Shown here piece by piece: positions 26,401 through 34,774 of a stretch of DNA of 64,000 nucleotides (position 1 is the stretch's first letter; each line of letters begins with the position of its first letter). Position numbers and translations under genes: made by a program. The notes beneath the pieces were generated by a model. The model was not told where the DNA came from, ran no database searches, and saw only the letters and a list, made by a program, of their open reading frames with translations. Source of the DNA: Xenopus tropicalis (Eukaryota; Chordata; Amphibia; Anura; Pipidae); the NCBI RefSeq assembly GCF_000004195.4, contig NC_030677.2, positions 40,239,142 through 40,303,141 of the forward strand, written 5' to 3'.

Positions 26401-29400
26401 ACAATAAGCACAGGCCAAGGTGCTATCCCTTGCCAGGATATAAAAGTAGATTTTATCATCAACAAAGTCAAGGGTTTTAACAATACAGTCAATGAAGTTA
26501 TACAATGTGTAATCTATGGAGGTAGTAAGGGATGATTCTGACATGGTGCTAAATTCAGGATAGTGTATATAGTTATCTCTCCAAGGAAACGTCTGATTAT
26601 TATTATTGAAAAGAGAAATAATTGGAAAATGTGGTCCAATGCGACTACATTGGCTAAATCCTCATTGTTATTTTGGCGGGGAGGGGTCCCAATAAATTAG
26701 ATATGTATACAGGGCAGTTTTATCAAGATTTTTTGATGAAGTTATATAGCTTAATAATATAAATAGCTAGAAAAAAAATCATTTTTAATATCTGTTCAGT
26801 TCTTCTCTGCTTACCTCAATAATTTCCTGTGTTGGTTCATCTGGTTGATTCTAGAATAAAAAAAGTTTTTGTCACTGAAAGAAATGATCAAACTGGCAAA
26901 ATAGGTTTGATTATTATTTAGAGAAGAAATAATAGGAGAAAAGTACAAATTGGGAATGACCTAAATCCTCAGTATATTGGGGGGGTTACAATTAAATAGA
27001 TTTGTATGCGGGGCAGGCAAGTAAATATAATGATTGGTAAATATGATTATAATGATTTGAATAGCATAAATAGTTAGAATAACCACTCAATAACCGCTCA
27101 ATAACCACCCAGTGAGTGTGTGATAAATTCAAATTTATTACAAAAGATACTTGTGTATTACAACATGATTACAATTCAATAGTGATATAATTACAATTCA
27201 TTAATGATACAGATAAATACTAATTCATGCAGACCCACTATATAAAAAAAATATCAATTAAAAATAATAACACAAATGAGCAATAAATTGGTTCACCCAC
27301 ACTCTAAACTAATATCTATTCCAGGTGCAGAATAAAATACCTAAACACAAGTTTATTGATTGTATGGGAGACCACACTAAAAACCTAAGGGCAAAACACC
27401 TTAGGAAACCTATTCTAAAAATCCCATATAGAAAGAAGAAAAACCAGAATTAATACACATGAGAAACACTGAGGTCAAATTACTTATCCCACATATCTAT
27501 TGCAAAAGGTATCGAGATTTTAGGTTAAAAACAAAGAAGAGGAAAAACCATTTATCAAACCCCAATTATCAGCAGAGAAAAATCAATTTCCCACTCTAAG
27601 GATACTCCTAGGCAAATAAAACTTGCAGGGTAACCGGGGAAGTACACCTGTATTGATGCATAAAATACGCCCTATACCTAAATGTTCAATAAATCTTACA
27701 GTACTGTATGGGCAAGGAATAGGAGAGCTCGCCTAGGGAGAGTTATATAAAATCCCAAGACTTTAATTAAAAAAGCACATGTCCCGGCCGGGAACTTACT
27801 GCAAATGAAGAGAGGTACTCACGCCGGCGGTAATAGGTAATAGGCGCCGATTCAGTCACTACGGGTCCTCTCTAGGTTCTAGTCGACGCGTTTCGCGCTC
27901 TGCGCTTCCTCATGGACTAACACCCCCCTATCGGCTAATCTCTCTTTTTATACCCATCTATGCTAACCAACCTAGTTTCATTAACCCTATATGACCTGAC
28001 CGAAAAAACGCTTAAATTAACAATTTAAACTACTAAAAACTCTAATCCTTTTCAATTACACCTAATTGAGTAAAACCTTATTAAACCATAGGCAGTGAAG
28101 TATTAATTTAAAAGGAGGAAAGAAAGGAAAAGAAAAAAAAAATGTTATGTTTCCCAATTCTTCTCTTCTTACCACAATAATTAGTAAAGAAGAAAAAAGT
28201 TTTTCACTACATGAAACAATCAAGTAGCCAAAATAGATGTGATAATTATTCAAAAGAGAAATAATGGGAGAATGTGGCCAATTGAAATAAACCATCAGTG
28301 TTTTTTGAGATGGGTTACAAGGAATTGGATATATATATATGGTGCATTTTCATTACATTTTGTTGCACCATAGTTGCATTTAAATCTATAGGCAAGTAAA
28401 TGAAATCATTTAAATAACATATTAGGAAAATTGTGTTTTATATATTTATGTTGCTCAGTTCTTCTCTTCTTACCACAATTTGTTTGAAAGATTCATCTGG
28501 AAATATCTAGTAAAGAATAAAAAAGGTTATTCACTAAAAGAAACAATCAATTGGGCAAAAAGAGAAATAATGGGAGAATATGGGATATGTATATGGTACA
28601 GTTTCATAAAGTCTTTTTGATGAAGCTGCAATTAAATGTATAGGCAAGTACATAGAACAATTGTGGGGGGGGGTTAATATCTATATTATTTGCTTACCAA
28701 AGTGATTTCTTTTGTGGGTCCATCTGGTTGTCTCTGTTAAAGAATAAAAAAGAAACAGAAATGAGCAAATAGGCAAACTAGAATATATTTAGTAATATAA
28801 AATCAAACTTGTTCTGGGTTGAAAAACACCTATATATTTAAATAGCGCTATCCCTTTTAAAAAGTCAATTTTTTTTCACCAGACTTTTATTTTTAATTTT
28901 ATATTCCATGGACATTACAATATAAACATGTCTTATGACTTTGTTGAATATTTGCATTAAAGTTAAAGGGGTACTGGGGCCATATTCCCATCTATAGTGA
29001 ATGCTTTCTCCATGGATTTCCACTGCCACTTCTAGAGATTTGGCCAAAACGCAACACTTTTCTCTGGATTCAGATTTGGCAGAAACCTTAGCATTTATTC
29101 AAACTGTATCAGGTGAGGTTATTATTGGGACTTCTCTGAAATCTAATTATACAAATAAGGATTTGAATTTGGTTCAGTAATCTGCAGTACTTAAGATGAA
29201 CCAAAAAGTGTATCTGTGTCATTCTAACACAGCAGTGTATGTAGCACAATACACAGAAATACACAGCTACAGCCTGAGCTGCTAGCAATCTACCATATCA
29301 TCATGTTCAGTATCATGTACGGTGAATGTCAGCTTTCATAGGTCACAAACAGATCAATATTTAGAGATCACCAAGTAAGGTTATAAAACAAGTCTCTCCC

Positions 29401-29513
29401 TCGATAAAGCGATATTACAGTAGACGAATATGATATATATATAAATATGACATACTTACCTTTCGCTTACGCAAGCGAAAGCAAGAGAAACAAGGCCAGA
29501 TTCGCTTCCACAT
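17409..29513 (-). CDS. STE20/GCK-like protein kinase with micro-exon-encoded acidic repeats
   Basis: Unnamed serine/threonine kinase gene, reconstructed exon by exon with GT-AG sites and matching phases. Exons (5' to 3'): 29,460-29,513; fifteen micro-exons from 28,733 to 22,705; 22,012-22,113; 21,819-21,842; 21,584-21,649; 21,369-21,425; 20,781-20,906; 20,016-20,126; 19,814-19,904; 19,401-19,519; 18,302-18,356; 18,039-18,117; 17,760-17,911; then a predicted short last exon 17,409-17,422. Total about 528 residues: basic/Cys N-terminus (1-18), fifteen acidic repeats (19-197), linker (198-239), kinase (about 243-512). Kinase residues: GEGSFG (252-257), Lys 274 in AIK, Glu 288, Asp 373, DFG (391-393), MAPE (411-414). 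The family resembles the MAP4K4/TNIK/MYO3 kinase group (compare EMAQG, HPFI) but has no CNH domain. Function unknown. Transcription unproven. Confidence 0.85.
17760..20126 (-). CDS. Kinase C-lobe exons
   Basis: Exons 20,016-20,126 (111 nt), 19,814-19,904 (91), 19,401-19,519 (119), 18,302-18,356 (55), 18,039-18,117 (79), 17,760-17,911 (152). They encode hinge IAMELCEGGSVADLM, catalytic loop IIHHDLKPSN, DFGIATKGEKSNSGAGTRIY, MAPEAL, TDVWSLGIIAMEMAQG, and KCLEKDPAKRATAKELLSHP then FI. Phases join exactly (0-1, 1-0, 0-1, 1-2, 2-1). The catalytic Asp and DFG are present, but the Arg of HRD is His. The 55-nt exon's donor is CC|GTAAGT. Confidence 0.87.
18499..18720. mobile_element. AT-rich foldback MITE in the kinase gene
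   Basis: Near-perfect inverted repeat: left arm ACAGATTTATCAAAATGTGA, right arm CACATTTTGATAAATATGCC, with a second conserved pair around CCTATGGGATTTTTAGAA. Inserted in the intron between the 119-nt and 55-nt kinase exons. Confidence 0.65.
20781..21649 (-). CDS. Kinase N-lobe exons
   Basis: Exon 21,584-21,649 (66 nt) encodes DPDGILKLGKAIGEGSFGVV followed by HK, with the glycine-rich loop. Exon 21,369-21,425 (57 nt) encodes GWHQIKHQHLAIKVIKNKE with catalytic Lys 274. Exon 20,781-20,906 (126 nt) encodes the helix C region DEERILHELDVLKIVSGH and strand residues NVITFHGAFYQ. The pattern DP..I..L....G.G.(F/Y)G.V followed by HENI(A/T).(F/Y)(H/Y)GAF is that of MAP4K/NIK-type kinases. Confidence 0.87.
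21819..22113 (-). CDS. Kinase gene linker exons
   Basis: Exon 22,012-22,113 (102 nt, phase 0) encodes 34 residues beginning KQTEETGNNISQ and ending LQEDLQVCAE; its first residues resemble the repeat (K-Q-x-E-E-T), so it may derive from an extended repeat exon. Its donor GAG|GTTTGG is weak. Exon 21,819-21,842 is only 24 nt and encodes EDDTSPFP, also phase 0, donor CCA|GTAAGT. Together they form an acidic linker (residues 198-239) leading into the kinase. Confidence 0.7.
22705..22740 (-). CDS. Micro-exon 15 (last of array)
   Basis: Encodes AQQEEPAENISL (residues 186-197), the most diverged unit at the kinase-proximal end. Acceptor CTAACCAG, donor CTG|GTAAGC. Its 36-nt length and phase are kept. 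Confidence 0.75.
22858..23163 (+). mobile_element. MITE, TACAGGTATGGGA family, inside the kinase gene
   Basis: Runs from TACAGGTATTGGACCTGTTA to CAGATAACAGACACTACACC. It lies in the intron between micro-exons 15 and 14 and accounts for most of that intron's extra length. Confidence 0.6.
23288..23323 (-). CDS. Micro-exon 14
   Basis: Encodes ELQDEPTKQTIV (residues 174-185). Acceptor ATTCTAG, donor GTG|GTAAGC. Confidence 0.8.
23481..23516 (-). CDS. Micro-exon 13
   Basis: Encodes KQPDEPTEEIIV (residues 162-173). Acceptor ATTCTAG, donor GTG|GTAAGC. Confidence 0.83.
23708..23743 (-). CDS. Micro-exon 12
   Basis: Encodes EPPDEPVEESVV (residues 150-161), EPP subtype. Acceptor ATTCTAG, donor GTG|GTAAGC. 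Confidence 0.83.
23895..23930 (-). CDS. Micro-exon 11
   Basis: Encodes KQPDEPSEETFV (residues 138-149). Ends GTA|GTAAGT like micro-exon 8. Confidence 0.83.
24140..24175 (-). CDS. Micro-exon 10
   Basis: Encodes KQQDEPTEEIIV (residues 126-137). Acceptor ATTCTAG, donor GTG|GTAAGC. Paired with micro-exon 13 by flanking intron sequence. Confidence 0.84.
24433..24468 (-). CDS. Micro-exon 9
   Basis: Encodes EPPDEPTEETVV (residues 114-125), the EPP subtype shared with micro-exon 12. Acceptor ATTCTAG, donor GTG|GTAAGC. Confidence 0.84.
24618..24653 (-). CDS. Micro-exon 8
   Basis: Encodes KQPDEPTEETIV (residues 102-113), the exact consensus. Ends in GTA rather than GTG before donor GTAAGT, a feature shared with micro-exon 11. 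Confidence 0.84.
25066..25101 (-). CDS. Micro-exon 7
   Basis: Encodes KQLDEPTEGTVV (residues 90-101). Acceptor ATTTTAG instead of ATTCTAG, donor GTG|GTAAGT. Confidence 0.8.
25484..25519 (-). CDS. Micro-exon 6
   Basis: Encodes KQPDEPVEETIV (residues 78-89). Acceptor ATTCTAG; donor GTG|GTATGC, the one unit in this stretch with GTATG instead of GTAAG. Confidence 0.8.
25770..25805 (-). CDS. Micro-exon 5
   Basis: Encodes EQLYEPTVETIV (residues 66-77). Asp-4 is replaced by Tyr in this unit. Acceptor ATTCTAG, donor GTG|GTAAGC. Confidence 0.8.
26065..26100 (-). CDS. Micro-exon 4
   Basis: Encodes KQPDEPVEETVV (residues 54-65). Acceptor ATTCTAG, donor GTG|GTAAGT. Confidence 0.82.
26815..26850 (-). 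CDS. Micro-exon 3
   Basis: Encodes NQPDEPTQEIIE (residues 42-53). Acceptor ATTCTAG, donor GAG|GTAAGC. Confidence 0.78.
27079..28140. mobile_element. About 1-kb unclassified insertion inside the micro-exon array
   Basis: Interrupts the array between micro-exon 3 and the decayed unit. It starts around AACCACTCAATAACCGCTCA and ends in a purine-rich AAGGAAAAGAAAAAAAAAA tract. It contains a CpG-rich motif GTCGACGCGTTTCGCGCTCT followed by GCGCTTCCTCATGG. No coding frame was found. Flanking sequence on both sides belongs to array introns. Class unknown. Confidence 0.5.
28173..28192 (-). pseudogene. Decayed micro-exon unit
   Basis: The flanking repeat sequence is present on both sides (TTCTCTTCTTACCACAATAA on one side, a TCACTA...CAATCAAGTAGCCAAAAT intron block on the other), but most of the 36-nt exon is missing. 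Only the 3' codons before the donor (ATTATTGTG|GTAAGA) remain, with no proper acceptor. It looks like a unit whose exon was removed by a deletion of about 27 bp. Confidence 0.6.
28474..28506 (-). CDS. Micro-exon 2 (33-nt variant)
   Basis: Encodes IFPDESFKQIV (residues 31-41), one codon shorter than the others but still phase 0. Acceptor TTACTAG, donor GTG|GTAAGA. Divergent from consensus; it may be decaying or weakly used. Confidence 0.6.
28698..28733 (-). CDS. Micro-exon 1 of the kinase repeat array
   Basis: Encodes RQPDGPTKEITL (residues 19-30). Acceptor TTTAACAG, donor TTG|GTAAGC. A divergent repeat unit; joins the N-terminal exon in frame. Confidence 0.75.
29460..29513 (-). CDS. Kinase gene first coding exon: basic, cysteine-containing N-terminus
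   Basis: ATG at 29,513-29,511 begins an 18-codon exon encoding MWKRIWPCFSCFRLRKRK, ending at donor AAG|GTAAGT. The peptide has two cysteines among aromatic residues, followed by a strongly basic end. This resembles palmitoylated, polybasic membrane-anchor segments; that function is inferred. A good acceptor (TTTTTGTCTCTATAG) lies about 20 nt upstream of the ATG, so a non-coding first exon further upstream is likely. The 3' end of the exon is part of a perfect inverted repeat (29,460-29,481). Confidence 0.75.
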
Positions 29514-29567
29514 TTTGGTCACTGAAAGTTCTTTCTATAGAGACAAAAAGAAATATCAATTAATATA

Positions 29568-29936
29568 TACAGGTATAGGACCCATTATCCAGAATGCTCG
29601 GGATTCTGGAAAAGGGATGTTTCTGTCATTTGGATCTCCATACCTTAAGTCTACTAAAAAAATCAATAAAACATTAATTAAACCCAATAAGATTGTTTTG
29701 CATCCAATAAGGATCATTTATATCTTAGTTGGGATCAATTACATGGTACAGTTTTATTTCTACAGAGAAAAGGGAAATCAGTTTTAAAATTCTGAATTAT
29801 TTGATTAAAATGGAGTCTCTGAACTTTTGCAGAAACCCGTTATCCAGAAAGCTCTGAATTACGTAAAGCCCGTGTTTTACGTAATTCAGAGCTTTCTGGA
29901 TAACGGGTTTCTGGATAATGAATCCCATAGCTGTAT
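29568..29936 (+). mobile_element. MITE, TACAGGTATGGGA family, just upstream of the kinase coding start
   Basis: From TACAGGTATAGGACCCATTA to the inverted terminus near 29,936. Its right end contains a perfect inverted duplication of the terminal sequence (29,830-29,913). On the gene's strand this element sits within about 60 bp upstream of the first coding exon. Confidence 0.6.
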
Positions 29937-29940
29937 ATAT

Positions 29941-30129
29941 ATATCTCACAAAAACATAGCGCACTCCAGGGACTTTTCTGTAAAAGTTCAATGTTTATTC
30001 TGTCTATGCCATCTGATCAACGCTTCGGCTCTAGAACGGAGCCGAAACGTTGATCAGATGGCATAGATGGAATAGAGATTGAACTTTTACTGAAAAGTCC
30101 CTGGAGTGCGCTATGTTTTTGTGAGATAT
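29941..30129. mobile_element. 189-bp long-palindrome element upstream of the kinase gene
   Basis: Inverted arms ATATCTCACAAAAACATAGC ... complement at 30,110-30,129, continuing inward through GCACTCCAGGGACTTTTC and ATCTGATCAACG to a centre near GGCTCTAGAACGGAGCC. Arms match almost perfectly. Foldback MITE, family not identified. Confidence 0.65.
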
Positions 30130-30360
30130 GGTGATTTTTCCCAAGCTGCACTTGGGCAAGGTTAATGAAGATATAAGTGGATATAAGTATATCAGCGTAG
30201 GGAATGCCATAATTATGTAGGACCAAGGAAAAATTCCCAGAAGTAATTTCTCACATTCTCACATATTCGTGACACCACTTGCAGTATCAAAGCCCATACA
30301 ATACAGTAAAAATATTATTTCTACTAATATTTTTACCCAAATATCAAGAGCTCCACTCAC

Positions 30361-30440
30361 CTCAGTTTCCTGAAAAAGAATGAGCCAGTCTAAGCTTCTG
30401 CTAAACAACTTGGCTGTGCCCATTATGAGATCACATGCTC
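30361..30440 (-). promoter_or_regulatory. Possible 5' UTR exon and promoter of the kinase gene
   Basis: On the minus strand a strong donor (CTGAG|GTGAGT, boundary at 30,361) follows sequence without an ATG-led frame, which fits a non-coding first exon. Upstream on the same strand lie a CRE-like TGATGTCA (30,454-30,461) and an AT-rich CTATTTTTAG (about 30,472-30,481) at a distance suitable for a TATA-like element. A pyrimidine-rich acceptor-like TTCTTTTTCAG sits 9 nt before the donor, so a 9-nt exon is also possible. Inferred only. Confidence 0.3.
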
Positions 30441-32954
30441 TGCGAGATACATTGTGACATCACCCATGTATTTCTAAAAATAGCACAGGGAATGTGCAGT
30501 TATTTTGTGTGCATAATATCAGTAGGAAATGTTGCAATTATATAGTATGTTAATTAAACTGGTATAGGCAATGCCCTACTATTACATATATAAGCCTACA
30601 GGGTATGAGTATTAAAATCTTTCTTTTGGCTAATGTTTTCACCCAAATATCCAATTTGGGCTTCTGCTGAACACTTTGGCTGTGTCCATTATGACAATAC
30701 ACAGGCAACCCAAGTATTTATTTAACATTAGCACAAGGAAATGTTGCCACTGTAGTATGTTTATTAAATCAGCATTGAAAATGCCCTACTATTATATGTA
30801 AAAAAAATATGAACATAGGGAATACCATAATTATTATATGTAGAACTGAATACAATACCCCCTCTTCAAAGACAAAACCTCTCTAATTATATATATATAT
30901 ATACTAACATATTCACAACACAACTAGCAGTCACTAAGCCCATATGGTACCAGTATTATAACATTTGTGCCAGTCTGTAACAGCAATCACTGCTCAGTAA
31001 CACATTAACAGTCAGTTTAAATGTAACAGTTTATTCCTTTTGTGCAGTTAGAGTAGACATTGTCACTTTGAATTATAAAGAAGGGGGGCCCCAGGGATCC
31101 TGCCGCCTGAGACAGAAGTCCCCAAGGGGGGGGGCACATTGCTAGGACAGAGAGTGCAATTGCGCTGTCTGCCCTAGAAGAGACACATTTTTCTTTTTCA
31201 AGCATGCAACTTTTTTGATGCAACCACAACTTTTTTAATGCAACCGCAAATGTTTGTGAAAGTTTCAAACTTAAAAAATAAATTCTCACCCCTGTTCTAT
31301 TTATTTCTATGGAATTGTTTGTTATGCTTTTAACCCACAATACAGAACTTTTCCCCAGGGTGCCCAAACATTTGTACAGAGTGATCAGATGTCACTCATC
31401 AACTTTCAGTGGGGAAATTTAAATTGCTGCCATTCTGACACTATTAAAACTGGGGTCCCTTTTAGCTCAGGGGACACAAATTATACTGCAGAATCTGCTT
31501 TATGACACAAAAAGGGATTTAAAACTATTTATTTGCCTTGTTGCAATCATTATGTTTATGTATAGGAAAACATTTCACATTATTTAGGGGGATCATGGAC
31601 ATGATCATGGAGAGGTCTTAAAACTTTCATTATAGAGCTCAGTATAAAATTAGTAGCTGCAATAAAAGAAATAAAAGATTTATGGGCTTATTCTTTGTCC
31701 CAATACATGCAATGGGCTTGTTTTTGGTGATAAGGAGATTAGATAGAATTATTATTATAATAGAATTATTATTACCCTTAAGACATTACAAACTTTAAAA
31801 TGATATTAAATCATATCCTTATATGTCCTTTATTTTTTCTAGGTCTTGCTTTAGTAAATACTTGGGGCATACTGTACTTTAAAGGACCAGTAACATCAAA
31901 AGATAAACGTGGTTTAAACGGGCGTTTTGGCCCCTAGTGCTGCTCTGAGGCAGCCTACATGATGCCACCCCTCCCTCCTAGCCCATTTTTGCTTTGGGGG
32001 GGCTTCACTAGTGCAGAGAGCACAATAGCACTCTCTGCACTAGAATAGCCAAAATTCTGATTAAAATATTGGAATTCTGGCTCTTGAAGTTACCAGAAGC
32101 GGCTATTTACCACCTCAGTTAGCCTCATGGCAGCACCCTTGGTTTTAAAGTAATTAAAGTATAATGTATAATTACCCTGCACTGGTAAAACACTACTATA
32201 ATTTATATAAATAAGCTGCTCTGTAGCCACGGAGGTGGCCATTCAGTCTGTAATAAATGGCACAGGTTACATAGCAGATAAGCTTTGCAATAGAATACAA
32301 TGGTGTTTTACACAGTATACCTGACTGCTATGCAACCTGTGCGATTTAGCCCTATTTTAACTTGAATGGCTGCCCCCATGGCTACTCTACACCAACCATC
32401 AGCCTCCTTTTGCGAAACCCTTTCCTAATGTTTCATCCTGACGAACGCAATTTCATATCAGCAGAAACCAAAATGAGCTGATTAAATATGTACAAATTAG
32501 ATTTTTCTTCTCCCACAAACACTGGAAATCTTAAACTGCAAAGACAAATTGGGTCCATTAAAATCTAAATTTAAATAAGCAAGTATTTCCCGTCCTTTAA
32601 AATTGTTTAGGAAATAACAAACAACAGGAAATGGACGCAATATTATGAAGTGCTTCCTGGATTTAGCCAAAACAGTGACAGCAATGACATCCAGCAGCCT
32701 TGATGTTTTTAGCTGTAAAGTTCACACCCAATTCTGCCTGGCTGTGCCTGTAGCTGAGAACTGCCTTGGAAATTACTAGAAATTATTCTAATACTACTAA
32801 GTATTATGAGTATCGGTGAAATCTGTTGTATTGGGCAAAGCTACAATCCAGAATTGTTCTGCAGCAGCTATTTCTCTACTTCCTATTATTAGGAGTCATT
32901 TACAAATCTAAATGCAGTGTGCAAATAGCAATACCCAAATTGCATTCATTATAA

Positions 32955-33299
32955 TTCATTAAAACATTGAATAAACCCGATAGGATTGTTTTGCCTCTAA
33001 TAAGGATTCATTATATCTTAGTTGGGATCAAGTACAAGGTACTGTTTTATTATTACAGAGAAAAGGGAATCATTTAACCATTAAATAAACCCAATAGGGC
33101 TGTTCTGCCCCCAATAAGGGGTAATTATATCTTAGTTGGGATCAAGTACAAGGTACTGTTTTATTTCTACAGAGAAAAAGGAAATAATTTTTAAAAATTA
33201 GAATTGTTTAATTAAAATGAAGTCTATGGGAGATGGCCTTTCCGTAATTTGGAACTTTCTGGATAACGGATTTCCGGATAATGGATCCTATACCTGTAA
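32955..33299 (+). mobile_element. MITE, TACAGGTATGGGA family
   Basis: Contains two internal copies of the GTTGGGATCAAGTACAAGGT block and ends GGATAATGGATCCTATACCT followed by GTA. The left terminus is missing. Confidence 0.6.
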
Positions 33300-33439
33300 C
33301 AAAAAATAACAATAACAAACCAATAGTTTTCTGGCTGTCCCATTTAAGAGCTGGAAAGAGGCACTATAAAAAAAATAGACTTTTATATATATATTGTCAA
33401 CTTCAGATATATTTGTAGGTGAAAATGGAGGAGTAGAGG

Positions 33440-33575
33440 CAGGGGTGGGCCGAGCCGAGCCGACGCAAAACTGATTGCGTACTAGGGGTAGGCAGGAGAG
33501 ACTCCTGCCTGGTGCCCCCCAAACGTTGCGCCCTAGGCAGCTGTCTCTTCTGCCTACCCCTAGTTCCGGCCCTGA
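33440..33575. repeat. Hairpin repeat with CTAGGGGTAGGCAG arms
   Basis: ACTAGGGGTAGGCAGGAGAG pairs with TCTGCCTACCCCTAGT further on. A diverged related sequence is at about 63,300-63,390 (CTAGGGGTAGGCAGAAGGCA), so this is an interspersed family. Confidence 0.5.
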
Positions 33576-34284
33576 GTAGAGGCTTATCTGCCCTCTTTTT
33601 ATGTCTTTTTTGTGACTAAGGGGCACAGCCTTGAAAAACTGAATTCACTTTTTGACACAATTAATTGCTTGTCTCTGTTTCTAATTGCATCTTTTTGCCA
33701 GTTTTAAGCTTTTGTTTCTTCCTTTTAACCTTATCCCCTTTTTAACCTTATCCCCTATAACTTCTGAACAGACAGTCCCTCCCCTGGCACACACTCATGG
33801 CATATGGCACAAATGGTAAGGGGAATCCTTTCAAAGCCTACATTAGACCAGTAGCTGTATCCTGACATTTTTTCACATTCAGAAACATGTTTCAGAAATC
33901 TTTGCATGCCACTGGTTAAAGATTTTTCATTTGTGTACCCAGAAAATTTGCAAATATATTGGTGCCTGTTTATAAAGCAAAGTTGGATGACTGGTCCAAT
34001 GTTTAATACTTGGTTAATACTTGAATTATTAAAAAAATCATCAACACAAATGTTTAATTTTGACATACTATTTTACCCATTTTCTCACTTTGCCCTATTT
34101 ATAAAAGTTTCTTTTCAATATCTTCTACAATGCATCAGTATTTTCTATGGGAGGCTTAAAACTAATATGTTAAATGCTATTGAAATACAGGTATAAGAAG
34201 GTTATCTCCCAAAGACCCCGTTTTACCATAATTCAAATTTTTGAAAATTAGTTCCTTTTACTCTGTAATAATAAAACAGTACCT

Positions 34285-34774
34285 TGTACAGGTATGGGAT
34301 CCATTATCCAGAAAGTTCTGAATTACGGGAAGGCCATCTCCCATAGACTCCATTTTAATCAAATAATTTAAATTTTTTATGATTTCCCTTTTCTGTAACA
34401 ATAAAACAGTACCATGTACTTGATCCCAACTAAGATATAATGAATCCTTATTTGCGGCAAAACAATCCTATTGGGTTTATTCAATGTTTAAATTATGTTT
34501 TAGTAAACTTAAGGTATGGAAATTCAAATTACAGAAAGATCCCTTATCCGAAAACCCCAGGTACTAAGCATTCTGGATAACAGGTCCCATATCTGTACTT
34601 GATCCCAAGATATAATTAATCCTTATTAGTGGAAAAACAATCCTATCGGGTTTATTTAATATTTCAATTATTTTTTAGTAGATTTAAAGTTTGGAGAGCC
34701 AAATTACATAAACATCCCTTATCTGGAAAACCTCAGGTCCTGAGCATTCTGGATAACAGGTCCCATGCCTGTAA
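34285..34774 (-). mobile_element. MITE, TACAGGTATGGGA family, one full and one partial copy
   Basis: A copy at about 34,288-34,598 has both ends (TACAGGTATGGGATCC and GGATAACAGGTCCCATATCT). A second, shortened copy follows directly (about 34,599-34,774) and ends GGATAACAGGTCCCATGCCT. An additional fragment precedes them at about 34,190. Confidence 0.6.

Larger units (their letters stand above)
22705..28733 (-). repeat. Tandem micro-exon array (15 exons, 12-residue acidic repeat)
   Basis: Fifteen very short exons (fourteen of 36 nt, one of 33 nt) occur in a row, all phase 0 at both ends, each with an acceptor of the type TTCTAG and a donor of the type GTG|GTAAG. Each encodes one repeat near the consensus KQPDEPTEETIV. 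Introns between them are also homologous: most carry recognisable blocks such as GGGAGAATGTGG, CTAAATCCTC and GATGAAGCTGCATAGC. So the amplified unit is exon plus intron, roughly 200-450 bp, not the exon alone. Individual exons follow as separate entries. Confidence 0.88.

Noticed and set aside
22705..28733. CRISPR-like regular repeats
   Set aside because: The repeats are spaced regularly, but the spacers are homologous introns with splice sites, and the genome is a vertebrate.
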